Below, in pieces: positions 1-14,180 of a stretch of DNA of 64,000 bases. Every line of letters starts with the position of its first letter. The first letter of the stretch is position 1. The DNA comes from Sycobia sp. Sy_11 (taxonomy: Eukaryota > Arthropoda > Insecta > Hymenoptera > Epichrysomallidae): positions 4,675,501-4,739,500 of the forward strand of contig JACCIC010000021.1 of NCBI GenBank assembly GCA_018907035.1, given 5' to 3'. The notes beneath the pieces are model-generated. The model was not told the DNA's origin. It did no database searches and saw only the letters and a list, made by a program, of their open reading frames with translations. The position numbers and the translations under genes were made by a program.

Positions 1-1300
1 AATTCCAGTTCATGCCAAATAATTTTATCGCTGGCTCGTCATTGGAAAGATAAAGCGACTTTCATCTCGGACTAGAGATTGGTCAACAATATCATTATGT
101 ATTTATTTATTTATCTGTATTTATTTACTTACGTATTTTTTATTAGATCTGTTTATTTAAATATAGTTTTTTCTTTTATGAAGCTAGTAGATCATTGAAC
201 ATTTCTGCTTCCGTAAATATTGTACAGTAGGATACAAAATGATACAATCGACGAACGTTACTTTTGATAATTGTATATACACTGTCAATATACAATTCGT
301 ATACTAAGATCGGTATATTCATTCGATTTAGTATGGTATACATTCTGTTTCTCATTCAAACCCATAATTGTGGTGATCGTTTGTTTAAGAAACGCGATGA
401 TCGTTCTTTGCGAATTTCCTCTTGGCGTTGTATAATTATGCGACTACAAATGTATAGTTCTAGACGCAAGAAAAAAAGTAAGTATAATCGCTCCGTTATT
501 TTACATCTATTTATTCGAGTTCATTAGTTGTTGACCATTAATACGTTAATACATTTTCAACCATAATTTTTTATAGAAACTATTTAAAAGAAGAAAAATA
601 GTGGTAATGGTATTCAATTTATTATTTCCAATTCTGATTATAAAGATCTGTGTTAGTAACAAAATTCAATTTTTATCTCATTCGACGCACGATTTGAATT
701 TTAATTCTATTTAATTATTTTTTTTATTTGCGTTACTTCAAAAGCAACTTGCAAAGCCCCAATTCGCCATGATTGAACGGCCGTCGTTTTGTAAAATAAC
801 GTTCAGCCCCGGTATAGTGCGCACATTAATTATTTAATTCGTGCGACTTATCTCCCTCGTGCGTTCGAGTGCATATATTGCGACGAAAGATAAATAATTG
901 ACTATACCGCGGATCATACGATGGAATTTACTATTTTAACCGTTGTTTAACTTTTAAGCGATGTTTAGAAAGTATTTGAAATTTCAATCTGAATTATCTA
1001 TGCTGCTTCTTCAAACAAAAGTTTGTATTACGAGCATCATTATTAAAACTGCCTAAATCCGAATCGCAATAAGTACGGACATGTTTGATAATATTATTGA
1101 ATAATTAAGCAATTAAACTATCTCCATTTTGCGACTTTACGATCCGCAAGTTTCTAATTGCACAATAAAAATAATTTCACAGTTTTCGAGTACCGATTCG
1201 ACTTTTTGCCCCAGCCGTGCACTCGATAGTTCATTCTTTTGATTAATTTTTAATAATCGAAAAAAATTTTTGACTCCCCGCGCTCCATAAAACCAGCAGA
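1..1300. other. AT-rich DNA, no gene seen
   Basis: This stretch is AT-rich. Its only open frames are short, show no domain, and lack a convincing splice or protein context. I see no RNA gene, terminal repeat or promoter with a partner gene. Confidence 0.6.
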
Positions 1301-2644
1301 GAGTGCATAAAAGTGCTCGCGTCTCTCTGGCTGTGAAATACACGGCGACGAGTGGCGGCGGGGAAGGGGGGGAGGGGGGGGGGCAAAAAAAAGGGAGAAG
1401 AACCGCGAGCGCAGTAACGGAATTTATGCTCCCATAAAGTTTCTTCATCTACCGAAATGCGAAACAGCTATGCGGGACTACTACATTTAGCGCGATACCG
1501 GCACGGAATTCAGCGCGGCGAGCGCAAGAAATTCCCGTGCATAATTCATCTATTAAAACGTCCGGCGGGGCGCCGAGCGCCAACGATTCGATCCCAGCCG
1601 CGGGCGTGCGCGCGCGCGTTCGCACACACCCCCGTACACCAACCCTCACCGCCACCCACCCGCCCGCGGCGCGGCCGTTATTTAGTTCAGCGGCGCGTTC
1701 CGCGCGTCGACCGACCGGACGAGAAGCGGGATAAAATTCGCGGCGGGCCGGGAGGGGGGGGGGAGTCGGTATAACAGGTGCGCAACGTCGCGCGATGGGT
1801 CACACCGCGCGCGCGCGCCCCGTCTCCTCCAATCCCGGGGTACACTGGCCCCAATGGCAGAGTGTACGGCGAACGGTCGGAGATTTTCTCTGCCGCGAAT
1901 TGGCATCGGCGAAAGGAGCGGGGGGGGGGGATGAGAGACAGCTGACCATTGAGCGGCGAGCGCATATAGCGTCGAAATATATCTGCAGAACCTTGACTCT
2001 TAGCCGCAGTCCAAACAAACACTGCGTATATAAGCGGGAGCGCGGCTTTTATTTAATTAACAAAAGGAAAATCCCACCCAGCGCTCCGCCTTCCCCTCTT
2101 CTCCCATACCCAAATTCCCATGGCCCATTCGAACTTTCCCCATAATACCGTATCCCGCGCATATATGCGCGCGCGAGAGAGGAGAGCCCGCGGGAAACCG
2201 GAGACTCACTCCGACCCCCCTCCCAGCGTCTCCTTCACGTACATATATGTATATATAGAGCGGCTGCCGTGTTTGCCGAACTTCCCCATTATCATCGGGC
2301 AGCGTTATACGCGAACGGCTCTCACGTCGCGCCTCTCCGCGCGGCAAGTTCCGTCGTCCCCGTCGTCGTCCCCGTCGTCGCCGGCTGTAGAACTCTCCGC
2401 CACCCCCCGCGCGTTCGCGCATTATAACTATTTGGAAATAGAGCTTTAGTCCCTCGTCCAGGTATATGTACGTCGGGCGGGATGCGATGCCCGCTGATAA
2501 GGGGACGGTTGTGGGAAGAGGGAGGGGCGGGACTGAGCTTCTCGGGGCATACGAGAGAGATAGATAGAGAGAGATATCTTGGGAGTGGCTGCGTGGGCGC
2601 GACGAGAGGCGAGCGGCGCGCGGTGGATGGCTTCAATTCTGTGC

Positions 2645-2739
<95 letters not shown>

Positions 2740-3050
2740 AGAGAGTGAGAGAGCGAGCCCGGATCCATTAGCCTTATTGGTTGCCGCTTGCAATTATTAG
2801 TTCATTACTCGAGCGCCCGGGCAGGACCGGGGACCGGGAGGACGAAAATTAGATACCGTTAATTAATAGGTAACGCGGGGGCCGTTCGCCTGGGCCAAAG
2901 TCCACGCCATCCGACGGGGACGTGGCGTGGAGGAGGGAGAGACTTTTTGAATCGCGCGAATAACGTGCACTTTTGTTTCGATAGGCCCTGAGTGGATTGG
3001 TTATCTTGGTTTTGCCTTGATTGAATCTCAGCACTGATACTTACGGAACA
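1300..3050. repeat. GC-rich island with compound TA/GA microsatellite
   Basis: A CpG-rich island carries a G-run at about 1360-1383, a G10 run near 1921-1930, and a compound microsatellite: TA repeats at 2647-2690 passing directly into GA repeats to about 2755. The long frames on both strands here are translations of low-complexity DNA (arginine/proline-rich, or YIYI and SLSL runs) and are not genes. Confidence 0.8.
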
Positions 3051-4630
3051 ATTTATGTATATATATATATATCTATAATTGTTTTGAAAAATACAAATTT
3101 CTTGAATTCTTTTACGTTAGAAAGCCAAGTTTGGCGAATTGAACTATATACTTATTGTTTGGTTTAAGTGTGAAATTTGCACTTCTAAAATAATCTTTCG
3201 ATCCTAAATAAAGCTCACTAATTTCTAAAACGTATCTAACGTAGCCGTCTTAACATTTAAAATAAATATATTAAACATCGACAAGTATATAAAATAGATG
3301 TCGCACGTGAAAATTTTCCGGTCCGACCTGAATCATACGGCTTTACCAAGACTCAAGATTAATTTCAGGTCTCGTCAAATCTCGTCTCGAAATGTTGGAT
3401 GATATCAAGACACTACCGAGAGAGAGAAAAAAAATTTACGAGACAAGATTCAGATTAGCTCGCGAGACTATTGACTTGACAAGCAAATTTTAGTCGTCGA
3501 TAGCTTGATATCGAATATCGATATTCTGTGACATTTATAGAATTTAAGTTTTTTTTTCTTTTCAATATTAAATTTGCTTTCGGTACAAATGCATTATTGA
3601 CATTTTATATTTCAGTTATAACTTTTCCCTTATTGCATTATTTGTCTTCAAATATTATTCTATTAAGCATTAAAAAAAATATATTAATGGAGTCTGCTAA
3701 ACAATATTTATATTCATCAATTATATGTATTGTAAAATTTTACGAATGTAAGTATATAAACACTGCTGAAGCATAAAACATTTTAATTTTTGGAATCATT
3801 TGTCTTAGGGATATTACTCCGTCGTGAATTTACAAATGCTACTTTAGCATCATCTTTCTTCAAAAACAATATACTCATTGTTGCTGATAATATGTTTTTA
3901 AAGCGTTTTTACAAAAGAAAAAAACTTTGTTTTAGAACATTTCAATTGATTGTTCGTATAGGAGTATATGAGTCATATTAGCGATTTATTCTGTTGGTTC
4001 TTTTGTATACTTCATTTCCACATTTATTTTTCATGTTTTAGAAATTATAGCCGATTATCCTTATCGTAGCTCGAGTCATTCTGTATCATAAATAAAGAAC
4101 TTCAATGAATTCTGCCATATTTCTATTTTTTTTAATTTGTTCAAAACAATGAATACCAATATACACTGATGCTAGAGCTCCTGAAAGCGTTTATTTAAAA
4201 ATGTAAAATAAAAAAATATAATTTTAAATAATGTTCTTAAGATTCGATATTTGTGATATTTTTTTGCGAAGATCAAGATAATAAGAATACGCATAGAATA
4301 TTGATCATGAAAAATTATTCCAAGACCATGACGAGATTTTTCCTAACAAGATATATCTATACGAAAACAATATTTTTTTCGAAATATCGTATTGTTTTGA
4401 TATTGCGAAGCCCTTAGTTCAACTTTTAATTTTTAACTTATATTCTGACGAACTATATCTTATTAATAGATATATGTGTAAATTTTAAAGACGGTGGCTT
4501 CGATAGTATACAATTGCAAATTTATACCGAACAGTAAGCTTTCCTTTCGTGTACAAAAATGAAAAAAAGTATAGAAACGTACGAGCATAATGTACTTCTA
4601 TTCGAAAAGCCTAACGGCAATTCAAATGAA
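3050..4630. other. AT-rich DNA, no gene seen
   Basis: AT-rich and without recognisable coding or repeat structure apart from a short TA run at 3057-3072. The frames near 3528-3981 are strongly AT-biased and match nothing I know. Confidence 0.55.
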
Positions 4631-4639
4631 GGGAAGGTC

Positions 4640-4900
4640 GCGTAGGCACTTTTGAAAGATCGCTTTGAGGACGCCCCTTTGTGGTCACTACTCCCAAAAT
4701 GATTGATAATATTCGTGAAAGGATTAAAGTAGATGGATTAACATAGGCCGCGAGATATCTGACGCTGTCAGGACGGAGATTGAACGTTTACGCAATATTT
4801 TACATACTTAAACTTTTGGGCACGAAGGTGGCCTGGCCTAAGTGGATACAGCGTCTACCATCGTTCGATCAAACATTAATCTGAAAGGCTGCATGAAATT
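4640..4900 (+). pseudogene. Degenerate mariner-like transposase fragment
   Basis: Broken frames on the plus strand resemble the N-terminal helix-turn-helix half of a mariner transposase. At 4690-4890 one frame reads VTTPKMIDNIRERIKVDG, then a stop, then a segment ending in W-KWIQRLPSFDQTLI. This matches the family pattern of a GRP-like hinge, a TTPEMI-like helix and a WVPRLLT-like linker. Stops interrupt it, and the DDD catalytic half was not recognised downstream. I could not place terminal repeats. It is an old remnant; the assignment rests on motif order, not on an alignment. Confidence 0.45.
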
Positions 4901-5450
4901 TGTATTTACTTTTCAAGTACTAACTGTAGAAATCAGTTATGTATGAAGTTACGATTACAATTTTCCAAGATGCTACGCTGAAGTATTTTTATCGATTACA
5001 CTATATATGAAAGAAGCGTACGACTAGCAATGATGAAGAGTAGGAATAGTAATTACAATTTTTAAGGACCTCACTGAAAAATAAATGACAGAAAATTTCG
5101 TAAGGACTACAAAATTCAAGGAATTGAAGTGTGACTATAATTCACGAGATATAAACCTCGAAAATCATAATTTTTTCTATCTTTCCAAGATTTGAGAACA
5201 ACGAGCAAGTCATTAGTATTGAAAATGGATAGTTTTGGAGACTTCACGAAATGGATTGGAAAAATGATATGATAGCACCACTGTACAAAGTACTTAAAAA
5301 AAATTTATAAGTCTCAATAGAGATTTTATGCTGAACAATAAAGGGGAAAAAGCGAGAAAAACTCGTGTTTCTACTTACTTAGCCACACAGACTAGTATAG
5401 CTTTCCATCCCATCCACATGTAGGATTCTAAATTTATTTATCTCGCCCCT
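4900..5450. other. AT-rich DNA, possibly the rest of a mariner fossil
   Basis: No intact frame. It may hold the decayed C-terminal half of the mariner-like sequence at 4640-4900, but I see no catalytic motif to support this. Confidence 0.3.
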
Positions 5451-5902
5451 TCCCTAAAATCATAAGGGAACGTTTACTAAACGCACGCTGAGCGAAAAAT
5501 TGCCTTTGAGCTCGAGATGAAAACGGCACCCGACACTTGGCCATCATAATCTTTCTGCCCCCCCCCCCGGTAACAAAAGGAGGGGCAAGCGAACAATGCA
5601 TAGATAGACCGTGCAGGGGGGACGAAAGGCAGGGGGGGTCTAAAAATAATTAGACTAATACGCGGCGTGTCATTGCAACACGTTCTCGCATACGATTAAC
5701 GCCGATGACAAAAAAAAAAACAAAAAAAAACAACAAAACAAAACAACAAAAAAAAAGAGGAACTAGATCTTCTCTAACGTCTCGGCGACCGATCACCGGC
5801 TTTGCCTGCACGTCGACACCGTTGTTTTGTATTATATAACCGATGCAAGACGAGTTTCCACTGGCGACCCTTCGAAAGCCTTTCACCCATTCCGCGGTAG
5901 TC

Positions 5903-5975
<73 letters not shown>

Positions 5976-6228
5976 GTAATATATAGGAGCTAAGCTAGCC
6001 GACGGCTTTTCTCTCACGGCCGGAGAATATTCGCATACACTAACGCGCGCGAAGCCGGGCCGGACAGCGCGCAGCACGCGACAAGCAATAACGCCGGTAA
6101 AGTGCCCGAGAGGAAGATTTCGCGGCCGAAGCCCGACGACAGTTTCACTCGTAAAAGTGTTTTAGAAGCCTCTCTCCCCCTCCCCCCTCGCGCTGATCTC
6201 TGCCTCTTAACCCGGAGATAGAGAGAAG

Positions 6229-6287
<59 letters not shown>

Positions 6288-6560
6288 AGCCTTTCACCCC
6301 GTGAGCAGGATATGACGGGGGGAGGGTCAGGTTCCAGGAGGCCGGCTTTCATGCAAATGAGAGCCGACCCCCCGCGAATCTGCGGTAATGAGGCGATTTA
6401 ACAGCGAAATCACCGGTAAAACTATCCGCCGGACGAATCGGGGAGAGGGCGATGCTGCCGAGGGCGAGGAATAGTCTGCGAAAGGGCCGAGGGGCGGGGC
6501 GCTGGGATACTTACGACTCGTCGAAACTGGCCGCTTGGGTCCGGGGCGAAATTTGCATTA
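5450..6560. repeat. GC-rich island with TA and GA microsatellites
   Basis: Contains C9 and G-runs near 5561-5637, an A-rich imperfect tract at 5710-5757, a TA tract at 5911-5972 and a GA tract at 6234-6280. No coding evidence. Confidence 0.8.
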
Positions 6561-7980
6561 ATATGGACTTATCGAGTTGGCCGAGATATTTTAGTCGGTA
6601 GTAGTAGGGTGTAGTCGGGCGAGAAAATTTAACCGATGAGCCGTATGTGAATTTATATAGTCGCATTGTTCGCCCGATGTGTTTTTCTTTGTTTACGAAA
6701 AATATTGTTTTACGTAAAATCAAAGAAATAACGTATTTTCTTCGTGGCGTTTCCACAGTATATTTGGATAATTTCTTAATTATCGTCAGTTACTGAAAGT
6801 TGAATTAAATATTTGGAATGTTGAAAATTTTCTAATATACCGTGTATATAAAATATTTTTGTATATGAAAAGCGGAATTTAGGCGAAAACATATTTACAG
6901 TCCATGGTACATATCAATATCAAAAAATGTTCAAAAATAGTGTTTGTTTGCTAAATTACAAAAGTTGATAGTTCTCTGCAAATACTCATAGTAACCATAA
7001 CCAATGCATTTTTTTACGCTTCAAAAATTTGCTCTGTAAAACTTGTAAATATAGAAATCGTTTGAATGTTTATTCCTATTTGACTGATGAATAAAAGATT
7101 TCAATTTTCGTAAAAATCATCAGTGGAACAGTATTAACCTAATGTATTAAAGAAAATTAATATTTCTAAATTAGCAATGGCTATGTATTTAACAAGATTG
7201 AAAAATCCATGTCTTCTTGCTGACTGAATCTTCATAAATGCGGATTTGGCGAAATAAGAAGATAAACTATTACAAATGAAAAACATTAATTACGCAATAG
7301 AAAATCTTCGTTTTTATAAAAGCGCAACATTGCAATACAAATTTAATTTAATAACGACAATATACTTATATAAGAAATAATACGCAACGATCAATATCAA
7401 TAGAGCGATCTATCCTCTTGCTAACGTCTATACCAAAAAATCTGATTCGGAGTATTACCTATTCTATTGTTTTGGTACTTTTATACAAAATTTTTATCAG
7501 ATGTGTTCTTTACAAGATCAATCCACAATAATTCATTCTACTTTAAGCTAACAAGCTTTATTTAACAAAGTTGTATAGATAAAGACATCATTTTTATATG
7601 TTAACATGAAATATAATAAATATAATTGTTATTAATCTAAACGTAATGAATATAGGTTTTCTTTATGTGAAATATAGTATTTTAAATATAAAAGAAAAAA
7701 AATTATTTCGGTCATTCAAAACTATAAATTGTCTACTTTAATTTTTTGGACCGCCTGATGTATGAATTTAGACTAAAATAAAATTTTACAGAAATATAAA
7801 TTTATTACTTGATTTGTTAAGAATAAAATTCGTAGATTCACATCGGGCAACGGAGGACGTAAAAGTCTATAATAATCAATAATATAACAGTTTTTCGCTA
7901 TTCATTTTTATCATTTTCGACTGTTCTCACCGACATTTTTCGAAAAAATAAAATTCTTATCCTACCTTTTCTCTTAATGT
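6560..7980. other. AT-rich DNA, no gene seen
   Basis: AT-rich with no recognisable domain or repeat. A short minus-strand frame at 6511-6756 ends at a consensus splice donor; this is noted as a finding, not called as a gene. Confidence 0.5.
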
Positions 7981-8108
7981 TGATTTTTCTTTTTCTTTTT
8001 TTTGAAACCGCTTTGTACAGATAACCTCGTATATATATACACACAGGGAACAATGAAGAACTCGAAAAGTTCGCACGCACGGCTCAAAAACCACGATATC
8101 CGCAAGTC

Positions 8109-8143
<35 letters not shown>

Positions 8144-8446
8144 GGAGGAAACTGCGCCCGCTCCCGGCATGTCTTTACGGGCGATAGTTGGCCCCGGTCA
8201 TAGCAGCTCGCCCGTCTCGCTCCTCGCCACCGTGTCAGGCGAGGCGGGATGAAGGGCGCGCGGCCGGGGGGGGGGAAGCTTTAAGGGCGTTCTGCTAAAT
8301 GACGCGGCGTTTTACGTGTCGAAGGCGTGAGGGATGTCGCGCGCGCGCCTCACGCCCGGAGTGGGTTAACAAAGGGATTCTCTATCCTCGGTTAAACCTT
8401 CGGGGTGGGACGGTGCCCGGGAATTCGTCCTACGAGCCCTGTCTAT

Positions 8447-8496
<50 letters not shown>

Positions 8497-9060
8497 GAAA
8501 GTGCCGCGATAAATCTCGACGTCTCGGTCGTCGTCGTCGTCGTCGTCGTCGTCTCCTTTCGTCTATATACTTCGTTGCGCGGCTCTTCAAGTCGGCAGGG
8601 GACCGTTTTGTCACATCGGCTGTTTATTCCACCTCGCCCGAGCTTTTTGGCTTGTTTGCCGCGCGCGCTGATGTTCTCCCCCTTCCCCCACGAGCCCCGC
8701 GCTCTAATATTTCGTATGCAAGCGGGCGCGCGTAAAGGAGACGAGCTCGATGAGCCGTGACGTCTCGATGCGGCTGCCTCCTCTCGTTCTTCATCTCGTT
8801 CCTTTTCCTTCTCTCTTTTCTTTCTCCTTCTTATCTCAACTTTTTATCTGCGCCTCGACACGAGGCAACGAGGGGATTCGGCGAACGAGCAGGGCGCAAG
8901 AGTACAGGCCCGCGCGAAAGAGTGGATTATCAGGGGGTGGGGGAGGGTTTGACGTTTGCAGGGACAAAATATTGTAATTTTTTTCGAAAGATACGTTTAT
9001 AAGGATGCCAAAGTAACGGCGCGGCGCGACGGTTGCCCGTCGACGTAGCGATGCGAGGCG
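7980..9060. repeat. GC-rich island with poly-A, CT and GTC tracts
   Basis: Contains a 31-base poly-A run at 8112-8142, a CT tract at 8451-8493 and a GTC trinucleotide tract at 8527-8553, in CpG-rich DNA. The 153-codon frame across it is a translation of these tracts. Confidence 0.8.
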
Positions 9061-10231
9061 GAAAAAAAAATTACTGGAAAAGGATTTTGATTATCTTTGC
9101 TTGTGCTACGGTTAAAGGAGATGAGATGCCACGCGCAAGCGACCTTTTTTGTTTTTGAATAATAAGATTTCTTTTCTTCATTTCAGATGTACGGTCATAT
9201 TTGACAAATATATACACGAAGTTTTACATGCTCGTCATTACCGGAGGAATAATAAACGTAAATATCGTTGAGATTATTTACAAATTTAATTGAGGAAGTA
9301 AAGGAATTTGCTTATAATCGTGCTATTTGCATGAAGATTGATCAATCTTTCGTGAAATTGTAATTATTTTTGATTACTTCTCGAGATTATATAACGTAAT
9401 TTACAAACTAAAGAAACAAGATGGTTATACATACGATGTACGTTCAATATATTAGTTCTATATATTGCTTGAAATAAAACTCGATATTCAATAAAATAAT
9501 TTTGTCTTTATAAGATTGGAAAACAAAATTTTATACAGAAATGATGGTTTGCGCGAATAGAAAATTCATAGTTTAACTGCTATCTAAATAAGTAGATCAT
9601 AAATAAATAAAAATTAGTAAGGTAACTTTTTTTAACTATTAAATACTTTTCTCGTATACCAATAGAAATCTTATAATTTGTAATATAAATCCATTCTTTA
9701 TTCATTGAAGTATAAATTGTCTTTTATTTAAACTATTTATCCTTGCAATTATTAATTCCAATTATATTAAAAAACTTTTGTAATAGGGTGCATATAGTTT
9801 ACATGGCACGTCAATTATGGTACAGAATGCTCGTTAAAGCTCGCAATCATTATCCTACCCATATACATTGACGAATGCGACGGGATCATTTTACTCAAAA
9901 ACATTTTATTTTATAATATCTTAAAACTTTCTCCGTCTGGATTCTATACCGGATTTCATCGCGGAGAGAAAACTCAATATTTTTTAACCGTTTATATATA
10001 TATATATATATATACACGCGAGTTTGCTGACTTTTATTCGGGAAGCATTGGTGATTTCGCAAACAAGTAATATCACGGATGAAAAACTTGAGGCTTTTTC
10101 CTCTAGAATGTATAGGATAGCGATTTGAAACTGAAGCTCCTTTGCTGAAAAGAAATTGGAAAAGGATCCTCTAATTTATAGATATTGGAACGAGCCAATC
10201 GGGATATAAATGAAATTGTGTATATCAAAAT

Positions 10232-10274
<43 letters not shown>

Positions 10275-10600
10275 ATGTGTTTGTGTGTGTGTGTGTGTAT
10301 GTGTTTGATCATAAATTTCTTTGTTGTTTATTTCTTTAATCTTTGTCTTTGATACAATAACTATGATATTTATGCGATATCTAAATATATATAGACATAT
10401 CGTTTCAAATTTGAATAAATAAAATATTAACCGAGTCAGTTATTAATGTATTGAAAAATTTAAGGGAAATGAAGCATTATTTTAATAAATTTAAGCATTG
10501 GTTATCTCAATTATTTATAGCGATGAATTTTGACTGTTATATAGAATTATGTTAGCTATATTCGAGTACACAGGAATCCGGGGAAAAAAGTTTGTCAAAG
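9060..10600. repeat. AT-rich DNA with TA and TA/GT tracts
   Basis: AT-rich DNA without a gene. TA repeats lie at 9992-10014. A TA tract at 10235-10270 passes into GT repeats up to about 10305. Confidence 0.65.
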
Positions 10601-11176
10601 CAGCTCGTGTATCGCGCAATCATTAAAATCCGAGAAAAAAATATTCCCGCGGCTCAACTCTCGACGCTTATCCATTAGCGAGTGCACCTGTTAACCGAGA
10701 CCGTCGTTATGTCAAAGCACCAGCCGACGTATTTGTGCGTGAGTGTATCATTTAAAAAAGAGCATCGCCCCAACCCCCTCCCCGTAGTTTCATCCCGCGC
10801 GCTTTTCAGAAATAAAAAGAAGAAAAAAAAAGAGGCGGGGGGCAAGAAGGGGCGAAGAAGAGAGAAACAACAATTCAACCGGCGAGAGACGAGAGGTCGA
10901 GGGTGCGCTGCGGTGATTCTCGAGAGAAACAAGGAGGGCGAGGCCGATGAGGAGAATGCAATCGCGCTTCTGAGCGCGCCTCGCGCACCCGGTGGTGCCT
11001 CAGGTGAGCACTCGAGCGCGCACCCGAAGAGAATGTCCGCCCCCCCCCTCTCTGGTGAAAATGATATCTATCGGGAAGGAGGGTTGGGACGGCAACGGGG
11101 AGTAGAGAAGAAGACGAATAAGAAGAATAAGAAGAAGACTAAGGCGGAAGTTGGAAGGTCGAAAAAAGAGAGCGAG

Positions 11177-11214
<38 letters not shown>

Positions 11215-12010
11215 TAGAGAGTACTGGGGTTGGGGAGAAAAACGAGAGGAAGCGCGAGCAGTGCACACGACGACAAAGCGCGCTGAAAATTCTAGCGGGC
11301 AAAAAAGCGCTTTGATGTGCGCAGCCGCCATTCTATCTCTCTCTCTCCCTCTCTCTTTCTTCCTCCACCGCTCCCTCTTATTCGGCGCGCACACACAAAA
11401 ATCAAACGCCTAGTCCGTACGCGCGTTTACGAGCATTTTTTATATCTCGTGTGGTATTTGCAAAGGTATACGTGTGTGTGTGTGTGTGTGTGTAGCGCGT
11501 GCCTCGCGATGCCGCGAGCCCACTGCGTATTCAAAGGGGCGCGCGGGTGTATAAAAAAGAGAGCCGCGCGACTTGTGCGTGCCACTAGCGCGCCGCTTAT
11601 CCGCGCTAGGCTCTGGAACGAGATCGGCATAAGTGGCGAGAACGTGGGCGAAGAGGTGGGGGGAGGGGGGGGGAGAAGAGACGGTAGGCGAGCAGAAAAT
11701 CCTCTCATCAACCCTGAATCGATATTCCTTTCTTTTTTTCTTCTTTTTTTTTCTCCTTATATCGCGTTCCCCGCCGAGCGCCGACTCCCCGTCACTCGAA
11801 TGGAAAGCGACTATTAGAGCGGGGTTTAAATTTTTGTATATATTTTCAATCTCGACGGTGGCTCGTATCGCCAAAGGCGGTCACGTCCAGTCCCCCTCCC
11901 CCACACACCCCGCGCCACTTTCGTCGTTATTGACTATTAATTTTCAACGCATATTTGCAAAAGCTCCCGCATTAATTGCATCCGTGAACTGTCGAGAATC
12001 GAATTTAGTT
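10600..12010. repeat. GC-rich island with GA and GT microsatellites
   Basis: GC-rich DNA with a GA tract at 11182-11212, a CT tract near 11335-11358 and a GT tract at 11471-11493. The 243-codon plus frame starting at 10682 is lysine/arginine/glutamate low-complexity text with no domain, and I do not call it a gene. Confidence 0.75.
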
Positions 12011-13500
12011 TAATAAAATCGATATATACATAGATATTTTGCGTATAACATTCAGAAAATTAATTATAACTTATCGTTAATTACTTTCACGTTATTTTTC
12101 TAGAGAATATGCTATGTGGAAAAAAATTTGCTCTCGCAATTAATTTGTTTCTTTGCTACTTGTTTATCTTCTATATCGCGAGTACTAATTAAGCTGTGCT
12201 TTGTGAGTACAAACTTTAAAAAGATCTTTGTTTTAAACAGATTCTCAGTGAATTCGAGGATTAGCTGATGATTACATAGCTAACAATGCATTTTATTATT
12301 GGAAAGAATCAGGATTTTACAATACGTTTCTGATAAGTAAGTGACTGCATTGTTTTTTTCCACATCATCCATGTATAATAATCATGACTTTAATTTTAAT
12401 AATAAATCCGAATAGTCTGTATCTGAATAATAGGAAAGTATATCATTATATAGGTATTATTGAAAATATTACCTGCTTACATTTGAAGGCATACCGTGTA
12501 TTAATAAAAAATATAACCATAGAGCAATATTAATTAACATACTAATTAGACTGTATTATGTACACTGATTTCCTTTCATATTTACTTTTCAGCACTGGCA
12601 CTTCCTTATCATTCCCATATACATCGTCGCTTTTGAAAGCGTCATCCTCGACGTTGGGATTTTTTTTCAGTTTCTCTCTCTCTCTCTCTCTCTCCCTCTC
12701 CACCGTGTCAATTCCCTTCCTCCATGTCCAATAATACAGTGCGAGATCTCTCGTGCACGCGGAGAGCGCTGAAAATGCAATTTTAATCCTCGCGCAGAGA
12801 GGGAAAAAGAGGCGAGTAGAAAGAATGTGGGAAACTTAAAAATGATTCGACAGCTGAAGCGCTTTCGAGAGGAGGAAAAGTGATGAGCGACGGGAAGAGC
12901 AGAAAGATTTTAATTTGCTTTTATGCAGACTGCGAAATATAATGGAACGGGGTGATTAATATTTTCTCTTTTTCTTCAAATATTCGGATTATTTATCATA
13001 ATACGTCTTTGTTCATGGAAAAATGAATCTATATACAAATCATATTCGTATTTTTCTATATATAAGATTAATTAGTACATTAGGCGACATGGATACAAAA
13101 GGTAAATTTACATTCGCATGCTTGCAATTGAGTCCGAGGTTTGCACTAATGAGTACGAGGATGAAAATCGTACATCAGGCAAGCTCTTCTCACAATACTG
13201 AAAGCAAAATGAGATACCCTTATATTAATGGGGAGTAATAAAGTTTTTAAAGAATGCGCTTAAATTTTCATTTTACGCCCGCTTACGTATTGAAAAATAT
13301 TTTAATACAATACTTTTCATATGAATTGGGTTTTATCTAATATATTTTTCATATGTTAAATATTGAAAACTTAAAGATGTTCGAATTACTTCATTACCCT
13401 TAGGTCATTTGTAAAGTTGCTAAGACAATATTGTAGAAACAAATTACTCTATGTCAATTATAATATAAAATAATAATATTAACTATTGATTACATTTATA
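12010..13500. other. AT-rich DNA, no gene seen
   Basis: AT-rich with one short CT tract at 12672-12694. No supported gene. Confidence 0.55.
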
Positions 13501-13521
13501 GTATCCGCAGATAATGCTCTC

Positions 13522-13581
<60 letters not shown>

Positions 13582-13806
13582 ATGTATTTCACATATTATA
13601 TGTTGAATTTCCAGTCGCAATTCCATCTTCCATATTCCAATTAAAATTCTAATCAAATTCTTTCCATTAATTTGTTATTGACGCCGAAATGTATCCCATA
13701 CGCACAGAACCGATACAGCCGCAAAACCTATAGCTCGCACTTGTTAATAATACGAGGACCGTTATATATAATTGGAAGAGGGCGACGATTTGTCGCCGAC
13801 AACGGA

Positions 13807-13867
<61 letters not shown>

Positions 13868-14180
13868 TCGTCAAGACACCGATGACCGCGATCTCCGAGC
13901 CGCTATACGTATGTATATGCTTGCACGAGCCCACGTCAATGTTGACGGAAGCCCTACGTTTACGCCCGCCTCCCGCGCATTATTCAACGGCATTTCATAC
14001 TCGCGTCTGCACCCTTCGAAGGTTATGTATAGCCGTGCGTGCGAAGCGAGAGTTCAAGTCATATATATATACATAGACGAGCTTCAAATGATGAACCCTT
14101 GGCGTATGCTCTACTCTGCTGAAGAATTTACGACCTTGTTATCCACATATATATGTAAGATTAAAGCCAACCTAAATCTG
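13500..14180. repeat. Two TA microsatellites
   Basis: TA tracts at 13523-13572 and 13811-13866 flank moderately GC-rich, non-coding text. Confidence 0.85.

Noticed and set aside
10682..11413. 243-codon plus-strand frame
   Set aside because: Lysine/arginine/glutamate low complexity across GA repeats, no domain, and equally long antisense frames; an artefact of GC-rich DNA.
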